Assembly (NCBI RefSeq): GCF_051401765.1
Contig: NW_027480545.1
Coordinates: forward strand, 744,001 to 808,000
Direction: 5' to 3'
DNA length: 64,000 nt
Source of the DNA: Calliopsis andreniformis
Lineage: Eukaryota > Arthropoda > Insecta > Hymenoptera > Andrenidae
The translations under genes and the position numbers were made by a program. Within the stretch, counting starts at the first letter, position 1. Each line of letters opens with the position of its first letter. The notes beneath the pieces are model-generated. The model was not told where the DNA came from, did not search any database, and was given only the letters and a program-made list of their open reading frames with translations. This document shows, one piece after another, positions 13,159 through 26,122 of the stretch.

Positions 13159-14058
13159 TCAATACTCAAACCTCAAACCTCAAACCTCAGCCATCATCCT
13201 CAATCCTCAATCCTCAATCGTCAATCCTCAACCTTCAATCCTCAACATTCAACATTCAACCCTCAATCCCCAATCCTCAATCGTCAGTCCGCAATCCTCA
13301 ATCCTCAGTCATCAATACTCAACCTTCAATACTCAATCCTCAATCCTCAATCCGCAATCCTCAATCCTCAATCCTCATTCCTCAAACCTCAATCCTCAAA
13401 CCTCAGTCCTCATCCTCAATTCTCAATCCTCAATCCTCAATCCTCAAACCACAATCCTCAACCGTCAGTCCTCGTCCTCAATCCTCAATCCTCAATCCTC
13501 AACCCTCATTCCTCAAACCTCAATCCTGAATCCTCAATCCTTAATCCTCAATCTTCAATCCTCAATCAACAGTCCTCAATCTTCAATCCTCAATAATCAA
13601 TTTTCAATCCTAGATCCTCAATCCCCAATCCTCAATCCTTAATCCTCAATCCTCAATCCTCAATGCTCAATCTTCAATCCTCAATACTCAATCATCAATC
13701 CTCAATCCTCAGCCCTCAATCCTCAAACCTCAATCCTCAATCCTCAATTCTCAATCCACAATCTTCAATCCTCAGACCACAGACATCAAAACTCAACCCT
13801 CAGTCCTCGTCCTCAATCCACAACCCTCAATCCTCAATCATCAATCTTCAATCATCAATATTCAATCTTCAGTCCTCAATCCTCAATCCTCAATCCTCAA
13901 TGTTCAATCCGCAATACTCAATCCTCAATCTTCAATCCTCAATCCTCAATGCTCAATTCTCTGTCATCAATCCTCAATCCTCTATCCTCAATCCTCAGTC
14001 CTCAAACCTCAATCCTGGATCCTCAATCCTGAATCCTCAATCTTCAGACCTCAGTCCT

Positions 14059-14198
14059 CAACAATCAGTTGTCAATTCTCAATCCTCAATAGAATATCAT
14101 CAATTCACAGTTTTCAATACTCAATACTCAATCTGCAATCTTTAAATCTCTATCCACAAACACCAATTCTCATCACTCAACCCTCAACACTCAGTCCC
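14059..14198 (+). repeat. L-block, subtype L1
   Basis: Standard L1. Its neighbour L2 at 15002 lies 943 bp on, as at 35388/36331. Confidence 0.92.
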
Positions 14199-14824
14199 CA
14201 GTCCTCAATTTTCAATCCTCAATCCTCAATCCTCAATCCTCAATCCTCAATCCTCAATCCTCAATCTTCAATCCTCAATACTCAATCATCAATCCTCAAT
14301 CCTCAGTCCTCAATCCTCAAACCTCAATCCTCAACCCTCAGCCCTCATTCTCAATCCTCGATCCTGAATACCCAATCCTCAATCGTCAATCCTCAATACT
14401 CAATCTTCAATCCTCAATCCTCAATCCTCAATCCACAATCCTCAATCCTCAATACTCAGTCATCAATACTCAACCTTCAGTACTCAATCCTCAATCCTCA
14501 ATCCTCAATCCTCAATCCTCAATCCTCAATCTTCAATCCTCAATCCCCAATACTCAATCCTCAATCCTCTATCCTCTATCCTCAATCATCAATCCTCAAT
14601 CTTCAATCCTCAATCCTCAATCCTCAGTCCTCACTCTTCAATCCTCAATATCCAATCCTCAATCTTGAATCCTCAATCCTCAATCGTCAATTCCCAATCC
14701 TCTATCCTCAATCCTCAGACCTCAAACATCAATACTCAACCCTCAGTCCCCGTCCTCAATCCACAACCCTCAATCCTCAATCCTCAACCTTCAATCATCA
14801 ATATTCAATCTTCAATCCTCAATC

Positions 14825-16530
14825 CTCAATCCTCAATCCTCAATTCTCAATCCTCAATGTCAAATCCTCAATAACCAATCTACAATCTTCAATCCTCGAT
14901 CCTCAATCCTCAATCCCCAATCCTCAATCCTCAATCCTCAGTCCTCAAACCACAATCCTGACTCCTCAATCCTGAATCCTCAATCTTCAGCCCTCAGGCC
15001 TCAACAATCAGTTGTCAATCCTCAATCCTCACTAGAATACCCTCAGTTCAGAGATTTCCATACGCAATACTCAATCTGCAATCTTCATATCTCTATCCAC
15101 AAACGTCAACTCTCATCACTCAACCCTCAACACTCAGTCCCCAATCCTCAATCTTCAGTCCTCAATACTCAATGTTCATTCCTCAAGCCTCAATACTCAA
15201 TCCTCAATACTCAATCCTCAATCGTCGATCCTCAATCCCCAATCCTCAATCTTCTATCCTCAGTCCTCAATCCTCAATCTTCAATCCTTAATCCACAATC
15301 CTCAATCATCAATCCTCAATCCCCAATCCTCAATCTTCAATCCTCAATACTCAATCATCAATACTCAATCATCAATCCTCAGTCCTCAATCCTCAATCCT
15401 CAATCCTCAATCTTCAATCCTCAATATTCAATCATCAATCCTCAATCCTCAATCCTCAATCTTCAATCCTCAATACTCAATCTGCAATCCTCAATCCTCA
15501 ATCCTCAATCCTCAATCTTCAATCCTCAATCCTCAATCCTCAATCCTCAATCCTCATTCTTCAATCCTCAATACCCAATCCTCAATCTTCAATCCTCAAT
15601 CCTCAATCCTCAATTCTCAATCCTCAATCCTCAGTCCTCAGTCCTCAAACCACAATCCTCAACCCTCAGCCCTCATAGTCAATCCTTAATCCTCAATACT
15701 CAATCCTCAATCTTCAATCCTCAATACTCAACTTTCAATCATCAATCCTCAATCCTCAATCCTCAATCCTCATTCTTCAATCCTCAATACCCAATCCTCT
15801 ATCTTCAATCCTCAATCCTCAATCCTCAATCTTCAACCCTCAGTCCTGAATACTCAACCCACAATCCTCAATCCCAAATCCTCAATCTTCAATACTCAAT
15901 CCTCAATCCTCAATCCAAAATCGTCAATCTTCAAACCTCAATACTCAATCTTCATTCCTCAATCCTCAATCCTCAATCCTCAATCCTCAATCCTCAGTCC
16001 TCAATCCTCAACCTTCAATCCTCAATTCTCAATCTTCAATCCTCAATCCTCAATCCTCAATCCTCAATCCTCTTTCTTCAATCCTCAATACCCAATCCTC
16101 AATCTTCAATCCTCAATCCTCAATCCTCAATTCTCAATCCTCAATCCTCAATCCTCAGACATCAGACATCAATACTCAACCCTCAGTCCTCGTCCACAAT
16201 CCACAACCCTCAATCCTCAATCCTCAATCTTCAATCATCAATATTCAATCTTCAGTCCTCAATCCTCAATCCTCAATCCTCAATCCTCAATCCTCAATGT
16301 TCAATCCGCAATACCCAATCCTCAATCTTCAATCCTCAATCCTCAATCCTCAATTCTCAATCCTCAATACTCAATCCTCAATCGTCAATCCTCAATCCCC
16401 AATCCTCAATCTTCAATACTCAACCCTCAATCCTCAATCCAAAATCCTCAATCTTCAAACCTCAATACTCAATCTTCATTCCTCAATCCTCAATCCTCAA
16501 TCCTCAATCCTCAATCCTCAATCCTCAATC
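14825..16530 (+). repeat. Tandem copy 1 of a 1.7-kb unit
   Basis: This unit starts near CAATGTCAAATCC, holds an L2 block at 15002 and is followed directly by a second copy (offset 1,706, then 1,741). It lacks 35 bp (five heptamers, including CAATCCAC and CAATCATCAATC units) near 15,750 that are present in copy 2 at about 17,460 and in the older paralog at about 8,590. The deletion is therefore derived in this copy. Confidence 0.85.
15002..15141 (+). repeat. L-block, subtype L2
   Basis: Standard L2 with CAAACGT-CAACTCT in units 15-16. Nearest relatives are 16708 and 36331. Confidence 0.92.
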
Positions 16531-18260
16531 CTCAATCCTCAATCCTCAATTCTCAATCCTCAATGTCAAATCCTCAATAACCAATCTACAATCTTCAATC
16601 CTCGATCCTCAACCCTCAATCCCCAATCCTCAATCCTCAATCCTCAGTCCTCAAACCACAATCCTGACTCCTCAATCCTGAATCCTCAATCTTCAGCCCT
16701 CAGGCCTCAACAATCAGTTGTCAATCCTCAATCCTCACTAGAATACCCTCAGTTCAGAGATTTCCATACGCAATACTCAATCTGCAATCTTCATATCTCT
16801 ATCCACAAACGTCAACTCTCATCACTCAACCCTCAACACTCAGTCCCCAATCCTCAATCTTCAGTCCTCAATACTCAATGTTCATTCCTCAAGCCTCAAT
16901 ACTCAATCCTCAATACTCAATCCTCAATCGTCGATCCTCAATCCCCAATCCTCAATCTTCTATCCTCAGTCCTCAATCCTCAATCTTCAATCCTTAATCC
17001 ACAATCCTCAATCATCAATCCTCAATCCCCAATCCTCAATCTTCAATCCTCAATACTCAATCATCAATACTCAATCATCAATCCTCAGTCCTCAATCCTC
17101 AATCCTCAATCCTCAATCTTCAATCCTCAATATTCAATCATCAATCCTCAATCCTCAATCCTCAATCTTCAATCCTCAATACTCAATCTGCAATCCTCAA
17201 TCCTCAATCCTCAATCCTCAATCTTCAATCCTCAATCCTCAATCCTCAATCCTCAATCCTCATTCTTCAATCCTCAATACCCAATCCTCAATCTTCAATC
17301 CTCAATCCTCAATCCTCAATTCTCAATCCTCAGTCCTCAGTCCTCAGTCCTCAAACCTCAATCCTCAACCCTCAGCCCTCATAGTCAATCCTTAATCCTC
17401 AATACTCAATCCTCAATCTTCAATCCTCAATACTCAACTTTCAATCATCAATCCTCAATCCACAATCCTCAATCATCAATCTTCAATCCTCAATCCTCAA
17501 TCCTCAATCCTCATTCTTCAATCCTCAATACCCAATCCTCTATCTTCAATCCTCAATCCTCAATCCTCAATCTTCAACCCTCAGTCCTGAATACTCAACC
17601 CCCAATCCTCAATCCCAAATCCTCAATCTTCAATACTCAATCCTCAATCCTCAATCCAAAATCGTCAATCTTCGAACCTCAATACTCAATCTTCATTCCT
17701 CAATCCTCAATCCTCAATCCTCAATCCTCAATCCTCAGTCCTCAATCCTCAACCTTCAATCCTCAATTCTCAATCTTCAATCCTCAATCCTCAATCCTCA
17801 ATCCTCAATCCTCTTTCTTCAATCCTCAATACCCAATCCTCAATCTTCAATCCTCAATCCTCAATCCTCAATTCTCAATCCTCAATCCTCAATCCTCAGA
17901 CATCAGACATCAATACTCAACCCTCAGTCCTCGTCCACAATCCACAACCCTCAATCCTCAATCCTCAATCTTCAATCATCAATATTCAATCTTCAGTCCT
18001 CAATCCTCAATCCTCAATCCTCAATCCTCAATCCTCAATGTTCAATCCGCAATACCCAATCCTCAATCTTCAATCCTCAATCCTCAATCCTCAATTCTCA
18101 ATCCTCAATACTCAATCCTCAATCGTCAATCCTCAATCCCCAATCCTCAATCTTCAATACTCAACCCTCAATCCTCAATCCAAAATCCTCAATCTTCAAA
18201 CCTCAATACTCAATCTTCATTCCTCAATCCTCAATCCTCAATCCTGAATCCTCAATCCTC
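16530..18260 (+). repeat. Tandem copy 2 of the 1.7-kb unit
   Basis: Second member of the pair with 14.82-16.53 kb, containing the L2 block at 16708. Its right part continues collinearly with 9.38 kb onward, so this copy is also part of the 8,870-offset duplication. Loss of in-frame stops across the fused copies gives the longest open frame in the window (784 codons, 16,297-18,651), which I do not regard as coding. Confidence 0.85.
16708..16847 (+). repeat. L-block, subtype L2
   Basis: L2 copy in the second member of the 1.7-kb tandem pair. It has no in-frame stop in the frame of the long open reading frame that crosses it. Confidence 0.92.
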
Positions 18261-19040
18261 AATCTTCAATCCTCAATACTCAATCATCAATCTTCAATCC
18301 TCAGTCCTCAATCCTCAAACCTCAATCCTCAACCCTCAGCCCTCATCCTCAATCCTCGATCCTCAATCCTCAATCCTCAATCTTCAATCCTCAATCCTCA
18401 TTCTTCAATCCTCAATACCCAATCCTCAATCTTCAATCCTCAATACTCAATCCTCAATTCTCAATCCTCAATCCTCAATCCTCAGTCCTCAAACGTCAAT
18501 ATTCAACCCTCAGTCCTGGTCCCCAATCCACAACACTCAATCCTCAATCCTCAATCTTCAATCATCAATATTCAATCTTCAGTCCTCAATCCTCAATCCT
18601 CAATCCTCAATCCTCAATGTTCAATTCTCAATACCCAATCCTCAATCTTAAATCCTCAATCCTCAATCCTCAATCCTCAATCCTCAATCCTCAATCCTCA
18701 AGCCTCAATCCTCTGTCCTCAAAACACAATCCTGAATCCTCAATTCTGAATCCTCAATCCTGAATCCTCAATGCTCAATCCTCAATACTCAATCCTCAAT
18801 ATTCAATCCGCAATACCCAATCCTCAATCTTCAATCCTCAATCCTCAATCCTCAATCCTCAATCCTCAATCCTCAGTCCTGAGTCCTCACACCTCAATCT
18901 TCAACCCTCAGCCCTCAACCTCAATCCTCAATCCTCAATCCTCAACCATCAATACTCAATCTTCAATCTTCAATCCTCAGTCCGCAAACCACAATTCTGA
19001 ATCCTCAATCCTGAATCCTCAATCTTCAGCCCTCAGTACT

Positions 19041-19180
19041 CAACAATCAGTTGTCAATCCTCAATCCCCAATAGAATATCCTCAATTCACAGTTTTCAAT
19101 ACTCAATACCCAATCTGCAATCTTCAAATCTCTATGCACAATCATCAATTCTGATCACTCAACCCTCAACACTCAGTCCT
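19041..19180 (+). repeat. L-block, subtype L3
   Basis: L3 with CTATGCA in unit 14 and GATCACT in unit 17, private to this copy. L1 follows 741 bp on. Confidence 0.92.
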
Positions 19181-19781
19181 CAATGTTCAATCCTCAATAC
19201 CCAACCATTAATCCTCAATCCTCAATCCTCAGTCTTCAATCCTCAGTCCCCAATCCTCAATCTTCAATCGTCAATCCTTAATCCTCAATCCTCAATCCTC
19301 AATCCTCAATCTTCGATCCTCAGTACTCAATCTTCAATCCTCAAACCTCAATCCTCAATCCTCAATCTTCAATCCTCAATCCTCAATCCTCAATCCTCAA
19401 TCCTCAATGCTCATTCTTCAATCCTCAATACCCAAGCCTCAATCTTCAATCCTCAATCCTCAATCCTCAATTCTCAATCCACAATCTTCAATCCTCAGAC
19501 CACAGACATCAATACTCAACCCTCAGTCCTCGTCCTCAATCCACAACCCTCAATCCTCAATCATCAATCTTCAATCATCAATATTCAAACTTCAGTCCTG
19601 AATCCTCAATCCTCAATCCTCAATGTTCAATCCGCAATACTCAATCCTCAATCTTCAATCCTCAATCCTCAATGCTCAATCCTCTGTCATCAATCCTCAA
19701 TCCTCTATCCTCAATCCTCAGTCCTCAAACCTCAATCCTGGATCCTCAATCCTGAATCCTCAATCTTCAGACCTCAGTCCT

Positions 19782-19921
19782 CAACAATCAGTTGTCAATT
19801 CTCAATCCTCAATAGAATATCATCAATTCACAGTTTTCAATACTCAATACTCAATCTGCAATCTTTAAATCTCTATCCACAAACACCAATTCTCATCACT
19901 CAACCCTCAACACTCAGTCCC
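19782..19921 (+). repeat. L-block, subtype L1
   Basis: Standard L1, 741 bp after the L3 at 19041. Upstream module starts with ATGTTCAATCCGC at 19,623. Confidence 0.92.
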
Positions 19922-21366
19922 CAGTCCTCAATTTTCAATCCTCAATCCTCAATCCTCAATCCTCAATCCTCAATCCTCAATCTTCAATCCTCAATACTCA
20001 ATCATCAATCCTCAATCCTCAGTCCTCAATCCTCAAACCTCAATCCTCAACCCTCAGCCCTCATTCTCAATCCTCGATCCTCAATACTCAATCCTCAATC
20101 GTCAATCCTCAATACTCAATCTTCAATCCTCAATCCTCAATCCTCAATCCACAATCCTCAATCCTCAATACTCAGTCATCAATACTCAATCTTCAGTACT
20201 CAATCCTCAATCCTCAATCCAAAATCCTCAATCTTCAAACCTCAATACTCAATCTTCATTCCTCAATCCTCAATCCTCAATCCTCAATCCTCAGTCCTCA
20301 ATCCTCAACCTTCAATCCTCAATTCTCAATCTTCAATCCTCAATCCTCAATCCTCAATCCTCAATCCTCTTTCTTCAATCCTCAATACCCAATCCTCAAT
20401 CTTCAATCCTCAATCCTCAAACCTCAATTCTCAATCCTCAATCCTCAATCCTCAGACATCAGACATCAATACTCAACCCTCAGTCCTCGTCCACAATCCA
20501 CAACCCTCAATCCTCAATCCTCAATCTTCAATCATCAATATTCAATCTTCAGTCCTCAATCCTCAATCCTCAATCCTCAATCCTCAATCCTCAATGTTCA
20601 ATCCGCAATACCCAATCCTCAATGTTCAATCCTCAATCCTCAATCCTCAATTCTCAATCCTCAATACTCAATCCTCAATCGTCAATCCTCAATCCCCAAT
20701 CCTCAATCTTCAATACTCAACCCTCAATCCCCAATACAAAATCCTCAATCTTCAAACCTCAATACTCAATCTTCATTCCTCAATCCTCAATCCTCAATCC
20801 TCAATCCTCAATCCTCAATCCTCAATCTTCAATCCTCAATACTCAATCATCAATCTTCAATCCTCAGTCCTCAATCCTCAAACCTCAATCCTCAACCCTC
20901 AGCCCTCATCCTCAATCCTCGATCCTCAATCCTCAATCCTCAATCTTCAATCCTCAATCCTCATTCTTCAATCCTCAATACCCAATCCTCAATCTTCAAT
21001 CCTCAATACTCAATCCTCAATTCTCAATCCTCAATCCTCAATCCTCAGTCCTCAAGCGTCAATATTCAACCCTCAGTCCTGGTCCCCAATCCACAACCCT
21101 CAATCCTCAATCCTCAATCTTCAATCATCAATATTCAATCTTCAGTCCTCAATCCTCAATCCTCAATCCTCAATCCTCAATGTTCAATTCTCAATACCCA
21201 ATCCTCAATCTTAAATCCTCAATCCTCAATCCTCAATCCTCAATCCTCAATCCTCAATCCTCAATCCTCAACCATCAATACTCAATCTTCAATCTTCAAT
21301 CCTCAGTCCGCAAACAACAATTCTGAATCCTCAATCCTGAATCCTCAATCTTCAGCCCTCAGTACT

Positions 21367-21506
21367 CAACAATCAGTTGTCAATCCTCAATCCCCAATAG
21401 AATATCCTCAATTCACAGTTTTCAATACTCAATACCCAATCTGCAATCTTCAAATCTCTATCCACAATCATCAATTCTCATCACTCAACCCTCAACACTC
21501 AGTCCT
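21367..21506 (+). repeat. L-block, subtype L3
   Basis: First of an ordered L3-L1-L2 triplet (21367, 22108, 23044). Pairs with 48193. Confidence 0.92.
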
Positions 21507-22107
21507 CAATGTTCAATCCTCAATACCCAATCATTAATCCTCAATCCTCAATCCTCAGTCTTCAATCCTCAGTCCCCAATCCTCAATCTTAAATCGTCAA
21601 TCCTCAATCCTCAATCCTCAATCCTCAATCCTCAATCTTCGATCCTCAATACTCAATCTTCAATCCTCAAACCTCAAACCTCAATCCTCAATCTTCAATC
21701 CTCAATCCTCAATCCTCAATCCTCAATCCTCAATGCTCATTCTTCAATCCTCAATACCCAAGCCTCAATCTTCAATCCTCAATCCTCAATCCTCAATTCT
21801 CAATCCACAATCTTCAATCCTCAGACCACAGACATCAATACTCAACCCTCAGTCCTCGTCCTCAATCCACAACCCTCAATCCTCAATCATCAATCTTCAA
21901 TCATCAATATTCAATCTTCAGTCCTCAATCCTCAATCCTCAATCCTCAATGTTCAATCCGCAATACCCAATCCTCAATCTTCAATCCTCAATCCTCAATG
22001 CTCAATCCTCTGTCATCAATCCTCAATCCTCTATCCTCAATCCTCAGTCCTCAAACCTCAATCCTGGATCCTCAATCCTGAATCCTCAATCTTCAGACCT
22101 CAGACCT

Positions 22108-22247
22108 CAACAATCAGTTGTCAATTCTCAATCCTCAATAGAATATCATCAATTCACAGTTTTCAATACTCAATACTCAATCTGCAATCTTTAAATCTCT
22201 ATCCACAAACACCAATTCTCATCACTCAACCCTCAACACTCAGTCCC
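22108..22247 (+). repeat. L-block, subtype L1
   Basis: Lead-in is CAGACCT-CAGACCT, a variant shared with 38637, 44980, 48934, 59120 and 60916. Confidence 0.92.
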
Positions 22248-23043
22248 CAGTCCTCAATTTTCAATCCTCAATCCTCAATCCTCAATCCTCAATCCTCAAT
22301 CCTCAATCCTCAATCCTCAATCTTCAATCCTCAATACTCAATCATCAATCCTCAATCCTCAGTCCTCAATCCTCAAAGCTCAATCCTCAACCCTCAGCCC
22401 TCATTCTCAATCCTCGATCCTCAATACTCAATCCTCAATCGTCAATCCTCAATACTCAATCTTCAATCCTCAATCCTCAATCCTCAATCCACAATCCTCA
22501 ATACTCAGTCATCAATACTCAATCTTCAGTACTCAATCCTCAATCCTCAATCCTCAATCCTCAATCCTCAATCTTCAATCCTCAATCCCCAATACTCAAT
22601 CCTCAATCCTCTATCCTCAATCCTCAATCATCAATCCTCAATCTTCAATCCTCAATCCTCAATCCTCAGTCCTCACTCTTCAATCCTCAATATCCAATCC
22701 TCAATCTTGAATCCTCAATCCTCAATCGTCAATTCTCAATCCTCTATCCTCAATCCTCAGACCTCAAACATCAATACTCAACCCTCAGTCCCCGTCCTCA
22801 ATCCACAACACTCAATCCTCAATCCTCAACCTTCAATCATCAATATTCAATCTTCAATCCTCAATCCTCAATCCTCAATCCTCAATTCTCAATCCTCAAT
22901 GTCAAATCCTCAATAACCAATCTACAATCTTCAATCCTCGATCCTCAATCCTCAATCCCCAATCCTCAATCCTCAATCCTCAGTCCTCAAACCACAATCC
23001 TGACGCCTCAATCCTGAATCCTCAATCTTCAGCCCTCAGGCCT

Positions 23044-23182
23044 CAACAATCAGTTGTCAATCCTCAATCCTCACTAGAATACCCTCAGTTCAGAGATTTC
23101 CATACGCAATACTCAATCTGCAATCTTCATATCTCTATCCACAAACGTCAATTCTCATCACTCAACCTTAACACTCAGTCCC
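23044..23182 (+). repeat. L-block, subtype L2, 139 bp
   Basis: One base is missing near the end (CAACCTT-AACACT). The same allele is found at 49870 and 57520, which marks these three as one lineage. Confidence 0.92.
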
Positions 23183-23419
23183 CAATCCTCAATCTTCAGT
23201 CCTCAATACTCAATGTTCATTCCTCAAGCCTCAATGCTCAATCCTCAATACTCAATCCTCAATCGTCGATCCTCAATCCACTATCCTCAATCTTCTATCC
23301 TCAGTCCTCAATGCTCAATCTTCAATCCTTAATCCACAATCCTCAATCATCAATCCTCAATCCCCAGTCCTCAATCTTCAATCCTCAATACTCAATCATC
23401 AATCCTCAATCATCAATTC

Positions 23420-24680
23420 TCAGTCCTCAATCCTCAATCCTCAATCCTCAATCTTCAATCCTCAATACCCAATCCTCAATCTTCAAACCTCAATCCTCAA
23501 TCCTAAATTCTCAATCCTCAATCCTCAGTCCTCAGTCCTCAAACCTCAATCCTCAACCCTCAGCCCTCATAGTCAATCCTTAATCCTCAATACTCAATCC
23601 TCAATCTTCAATCCTCAATACTCAACCTTCAATCATCAATCCTCAATCCACAATTCTCAATCATCAATCTTCAATCCTCAATCCTCAATCCTCAATCCTC
23701 ATTCTTCAATCCTCAATACCCAATCCTCTATCTTCAATCCGCAATCCTCAATCCTCAATCTTCAACTCTCAGTCCTGAATACTCAACCCTCAATCCTCAA
23801 TCCCAAATCCTCAATCTTCAATACTCAATCCTCAATCCTCAATCCAAAATCCTCAATCTTCAAACCTCAATACTCAATCTTCATTCCTCAATCCTCAATC
23901 CTCAATCCTCAATCCTCAATCCTCAGTCCTCAATCCTCAACCTTCAATCCTCAATTCTCAATCTTCAATCCTCAATCCTCAATCCTCAATCCTCAATCCT
24001 CTTTCTTCAATCCTCAATACCCAATCCTCAATCTTCAATCCTCAATCCTCAATCCTCAATTCTCAATACTCAATCCTCAATCCTCAGTCCGCAAACGTCA
24101 ATATTCAACCCTCAGTCCTGGTCCCCAATCCACAACCCTCAATCCTCAATCCTCAATCTTCAATCATCAATATTCAATCTTCAGTCCTCAATACTCAATC
24201 CTCAATCCTCAATCCTCAATGTTCAATTCTCAATACCCAATCCTCAATCTTAAATCCTCAATCCTCAATCCTCAATCCTCAATCCTCAATCCTCAATCCT
24301 CAAGCCTCAATCCTCTGTCCTCAAACCACAATCCTGAATCCTCAGTTCTGAATCCTCAATCCTCAATCCTCAATGCTCAATCCTCAATACTCAATCCTCA
24401 ATATTCAATCCGCAATACCCAATCCTCAATCTTCAATCCTCAATACTCAATCATTAATCCTCAATCCTCAATCCTCAATCTTCAATCCTCAATCCTCAAT
24501 ATTCAATCCTCAACACACAATTTTCAATACTCAATCCACAATCATCATACCTCAATCCTCAATCCTCGGTCATCAATCCTCAATCCTCAATCCTCATTCT
24601 TCAATCCTCAATACCCAATCCTCAATCTTCAATACTCAATCCTCAATCCTCAATTCTCAATCCTCAATCCTCAATCCTCA
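23420..24680 (+). repeat. Array stretch without L-block
   Basis: Heptamer array in the 2.5-kb gap between L-blocks at 23044 and 25529. It has the 6-mer CATAGT context near 23,570, the CCTGAATACTC signature near 23,775 (shared with about 1.22, 4.41, 8.72, 15.85, 17.59 and 62.64 kb), and a module from 24,219 matching 42,905 onward. Nothing gene-like is seen. Confidence 0.78.
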
Positions 24681-24917
24681 GACCTCGGACATCAATACTC
24701 AACCCTCAGTCCTCATCCTCAATCCTCAATCCTTATTCCTGAGTCCCCAAACTTTAATCCTCAATACTCAATTTTCAATCCTCAATCCTCAATGCCCAAT
24801 CCTCAATCCTAAATCCTCAATCATCAATCCTCAATCTTCAATACTGAATCCTCAATCCTCTATCCTGTATTCTCAATACTAAACCATCAATCCTCAATTC
24901 TCAACACTCAAGAGAAC

Positions 24918-24935
24918 ATCCCGAATTCTCAGGAT
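24918..24935. repeat. D-element inverted repeat, one mismatch
   Basis: GAATTC form. Unlike at 12-13, 28-29 and 33-34 kb, no perfect form accompanies it about 0.76 kb upstream. Confidence 0.85.
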
Positions 24936-25528
24936 TCAATACTCAAACCTCAAACCTCAAACCTCAGCCATCATCCTCAATCCTCAATCCTCAATCGTCA
25001 ATCCTCAACCTTCAATCCTCAACATTCAACATTCAACCCTCAATCCCCAATCCTCAATCGTCAGTCCGCAATCCTCAATCCTCAGTCATCAATACTCAAC
25101 CTTCAATACTCAATCCTCAATCCTCAATCCGCAATCCTCAATCCTCAATCCTCATTCCTCAAACCTCAATCCTCAAACCTCAGTCCTCATCCTCAATTCT
25201 CAATCCTCAATCCTCAATCCTCAAACCACAATCCTCAACCGTCAGTCCTCGTCCTCAAACCTCAATCCTCAATCCTCAACCCTCATTCCTCAAACCTCAA
25301 TCCTGAATCCTCAATCCTTAATCCTCAATCTTCAATCCTCAATCAACAGTCCTCAATCTTCAATCCTCAATAATCAATTTTCAATCCTAGATCCTCAATC
25401 CCCAATCCTCAATCCTTAATCCTCTATCTTCAATCCTCAATACTCAATCCTCAATCCTCAGTCCTCAGTCCTCAATCCTCAATTCTGAATTCTCAATCCT
25501 GAATCCTCAATCTTCAGCCCTCAGTCCT

Positions 25529-25668
25529 CTACAATCAGTTGTCAATTCTCAATCCTCAATAGAATATCATCAATTCACAGTATTCAATACTCAATACTCA
25601 ATCTGCAATCTTTAAATCTCTATCCACAAACACCAATTCTTATCACTCAACGCTCAACACTCAGTCCC
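25529..25668 (+). repeat. L-block, subtype L1
   Basis: Begins CTACAAT. It carries CAGTATT in unit 8 and TATCACT in unit 17. The same combination occurs at 34794. Confidence 0.92.
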
Positions 25669-25982
25669 CAATCCTCAATTTTCAATCCTCAATCCTCAAT
25701 CCTCAATCCTCAATCCTCAATCCTCAATCCTCAATGCTCAATCTTCAATCCTCAATACTCAATCATCAATCCTCAATCCTCAGCCCTCAATCCTCAAACC
25801 TCAATCCTCAAACCTCAGCCCTCATCCTCAATCCTCGATCCTCAATCCTCAATCCTCAGTCTTCAATCCTCAATACTCAATCCTCAATCCTCAATCCTCA
25901 ATCCTCAATCCTCAATCCTCAGTCCTCAAACCTCAATTCTGAACCCTCAACCCTGAATCCTCAATCTTCAGCCCTCAGTCTT

Positions 25983-26122
25983 CAACAATCAGTTGTCAAT
26001 CCTCAATCCTCAATAGAATATCCTCAATTCGCAGGTTTCGATACTCAATACTCAATCTGCAATCTTCAAATCTCTATCCACAAACATCAGTCCTCATCAC
26101 TCAACGCTCAACACTCAGTCCC
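25983..26122 (+). repeat. L-block, subtype L4
   Basis: Has CAATTCG-CAGGTTT-CGATACT and a CAGTCTT lead-in. Pairs with 29900 (3,917). Confidence 0.92.

Larger units (their letters stand above)
10598..15455 (+). repeat. 4.9-kb segment duplicated at 31.64-36.78 kb
   Basis: The offset is 21,035 at 10,601, becomes 21,042 by 11,934 (one heptamer) and 21,329 from 13,663 (a further 287 bp, 41 heptamers). The 287-bp difference removes an L1 block here that is present at 34,794. The segment carries L-blocks at 11464, 11869, 14059 and 15002 and D-elements at 12382 and 13141. A shorter paralog of its left half lies at about 27.7-29.7 kb. Confidence 0.88.
18260..20200 (+). repeat. Array stretch with L3-L1 pair
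   Basis: Heptamer array continuing the 8,870-offset copy of 9.39-10.6 kb up to about 19,468, then switching to a module that matches about 27.0-27.7 kb and 30.9-31.6 kb. It holds L3 at 19041 and L1 at 19782, spaced 741 bp as in several other places. No gene or unrelated sequence is seen. Confidence 0.8.
20200..23420 (+). repeat. 3.2-kb segment duplicated at 47.03-50.25 kb
   Basis: The offset is 26,833 at 20,594 and 26,826 from about 21.4 kb onward (one heptamer difference). The L3, L1 and L2 blocks at 21367, 22108 and 23044 pair with 48193, 48934 and 49870. Both L2 members share the same one-base deletion in the CAACCTTAACACT portion, and both neighbourhoods carry CTCAAAGCTC, so the two segments share a recent ancestor. 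Confidence 0.87.
24681..25820 (+). repeat. 1.1-kb segment duplicated at 33.95-35.08 kb (offset 9,265)
   Basis: GACCTCGGAC at 24,681 pairs with 33,946, the D-element at 24,918 with 34,183, and the L1 block at 25,529 with 34,794, all at offset 9,265. Near 25.73 kb the offset changes by 7. Both L1 members begin with CTACAAT instead of CAACAAT, a private substitution that supports direct duplication. Confidence 0.87.

Noticed and set aside
16297..18651. 784-codon open reading frame on +
   Set aside because: It is an open run through the heptamer array plus one L2 block. The peptide is the SSILNPQ repeat given by any + frame. There is no domain, signal peptide, start context or codon bias, and copies of the same DNA elsewhere are broken by stops.
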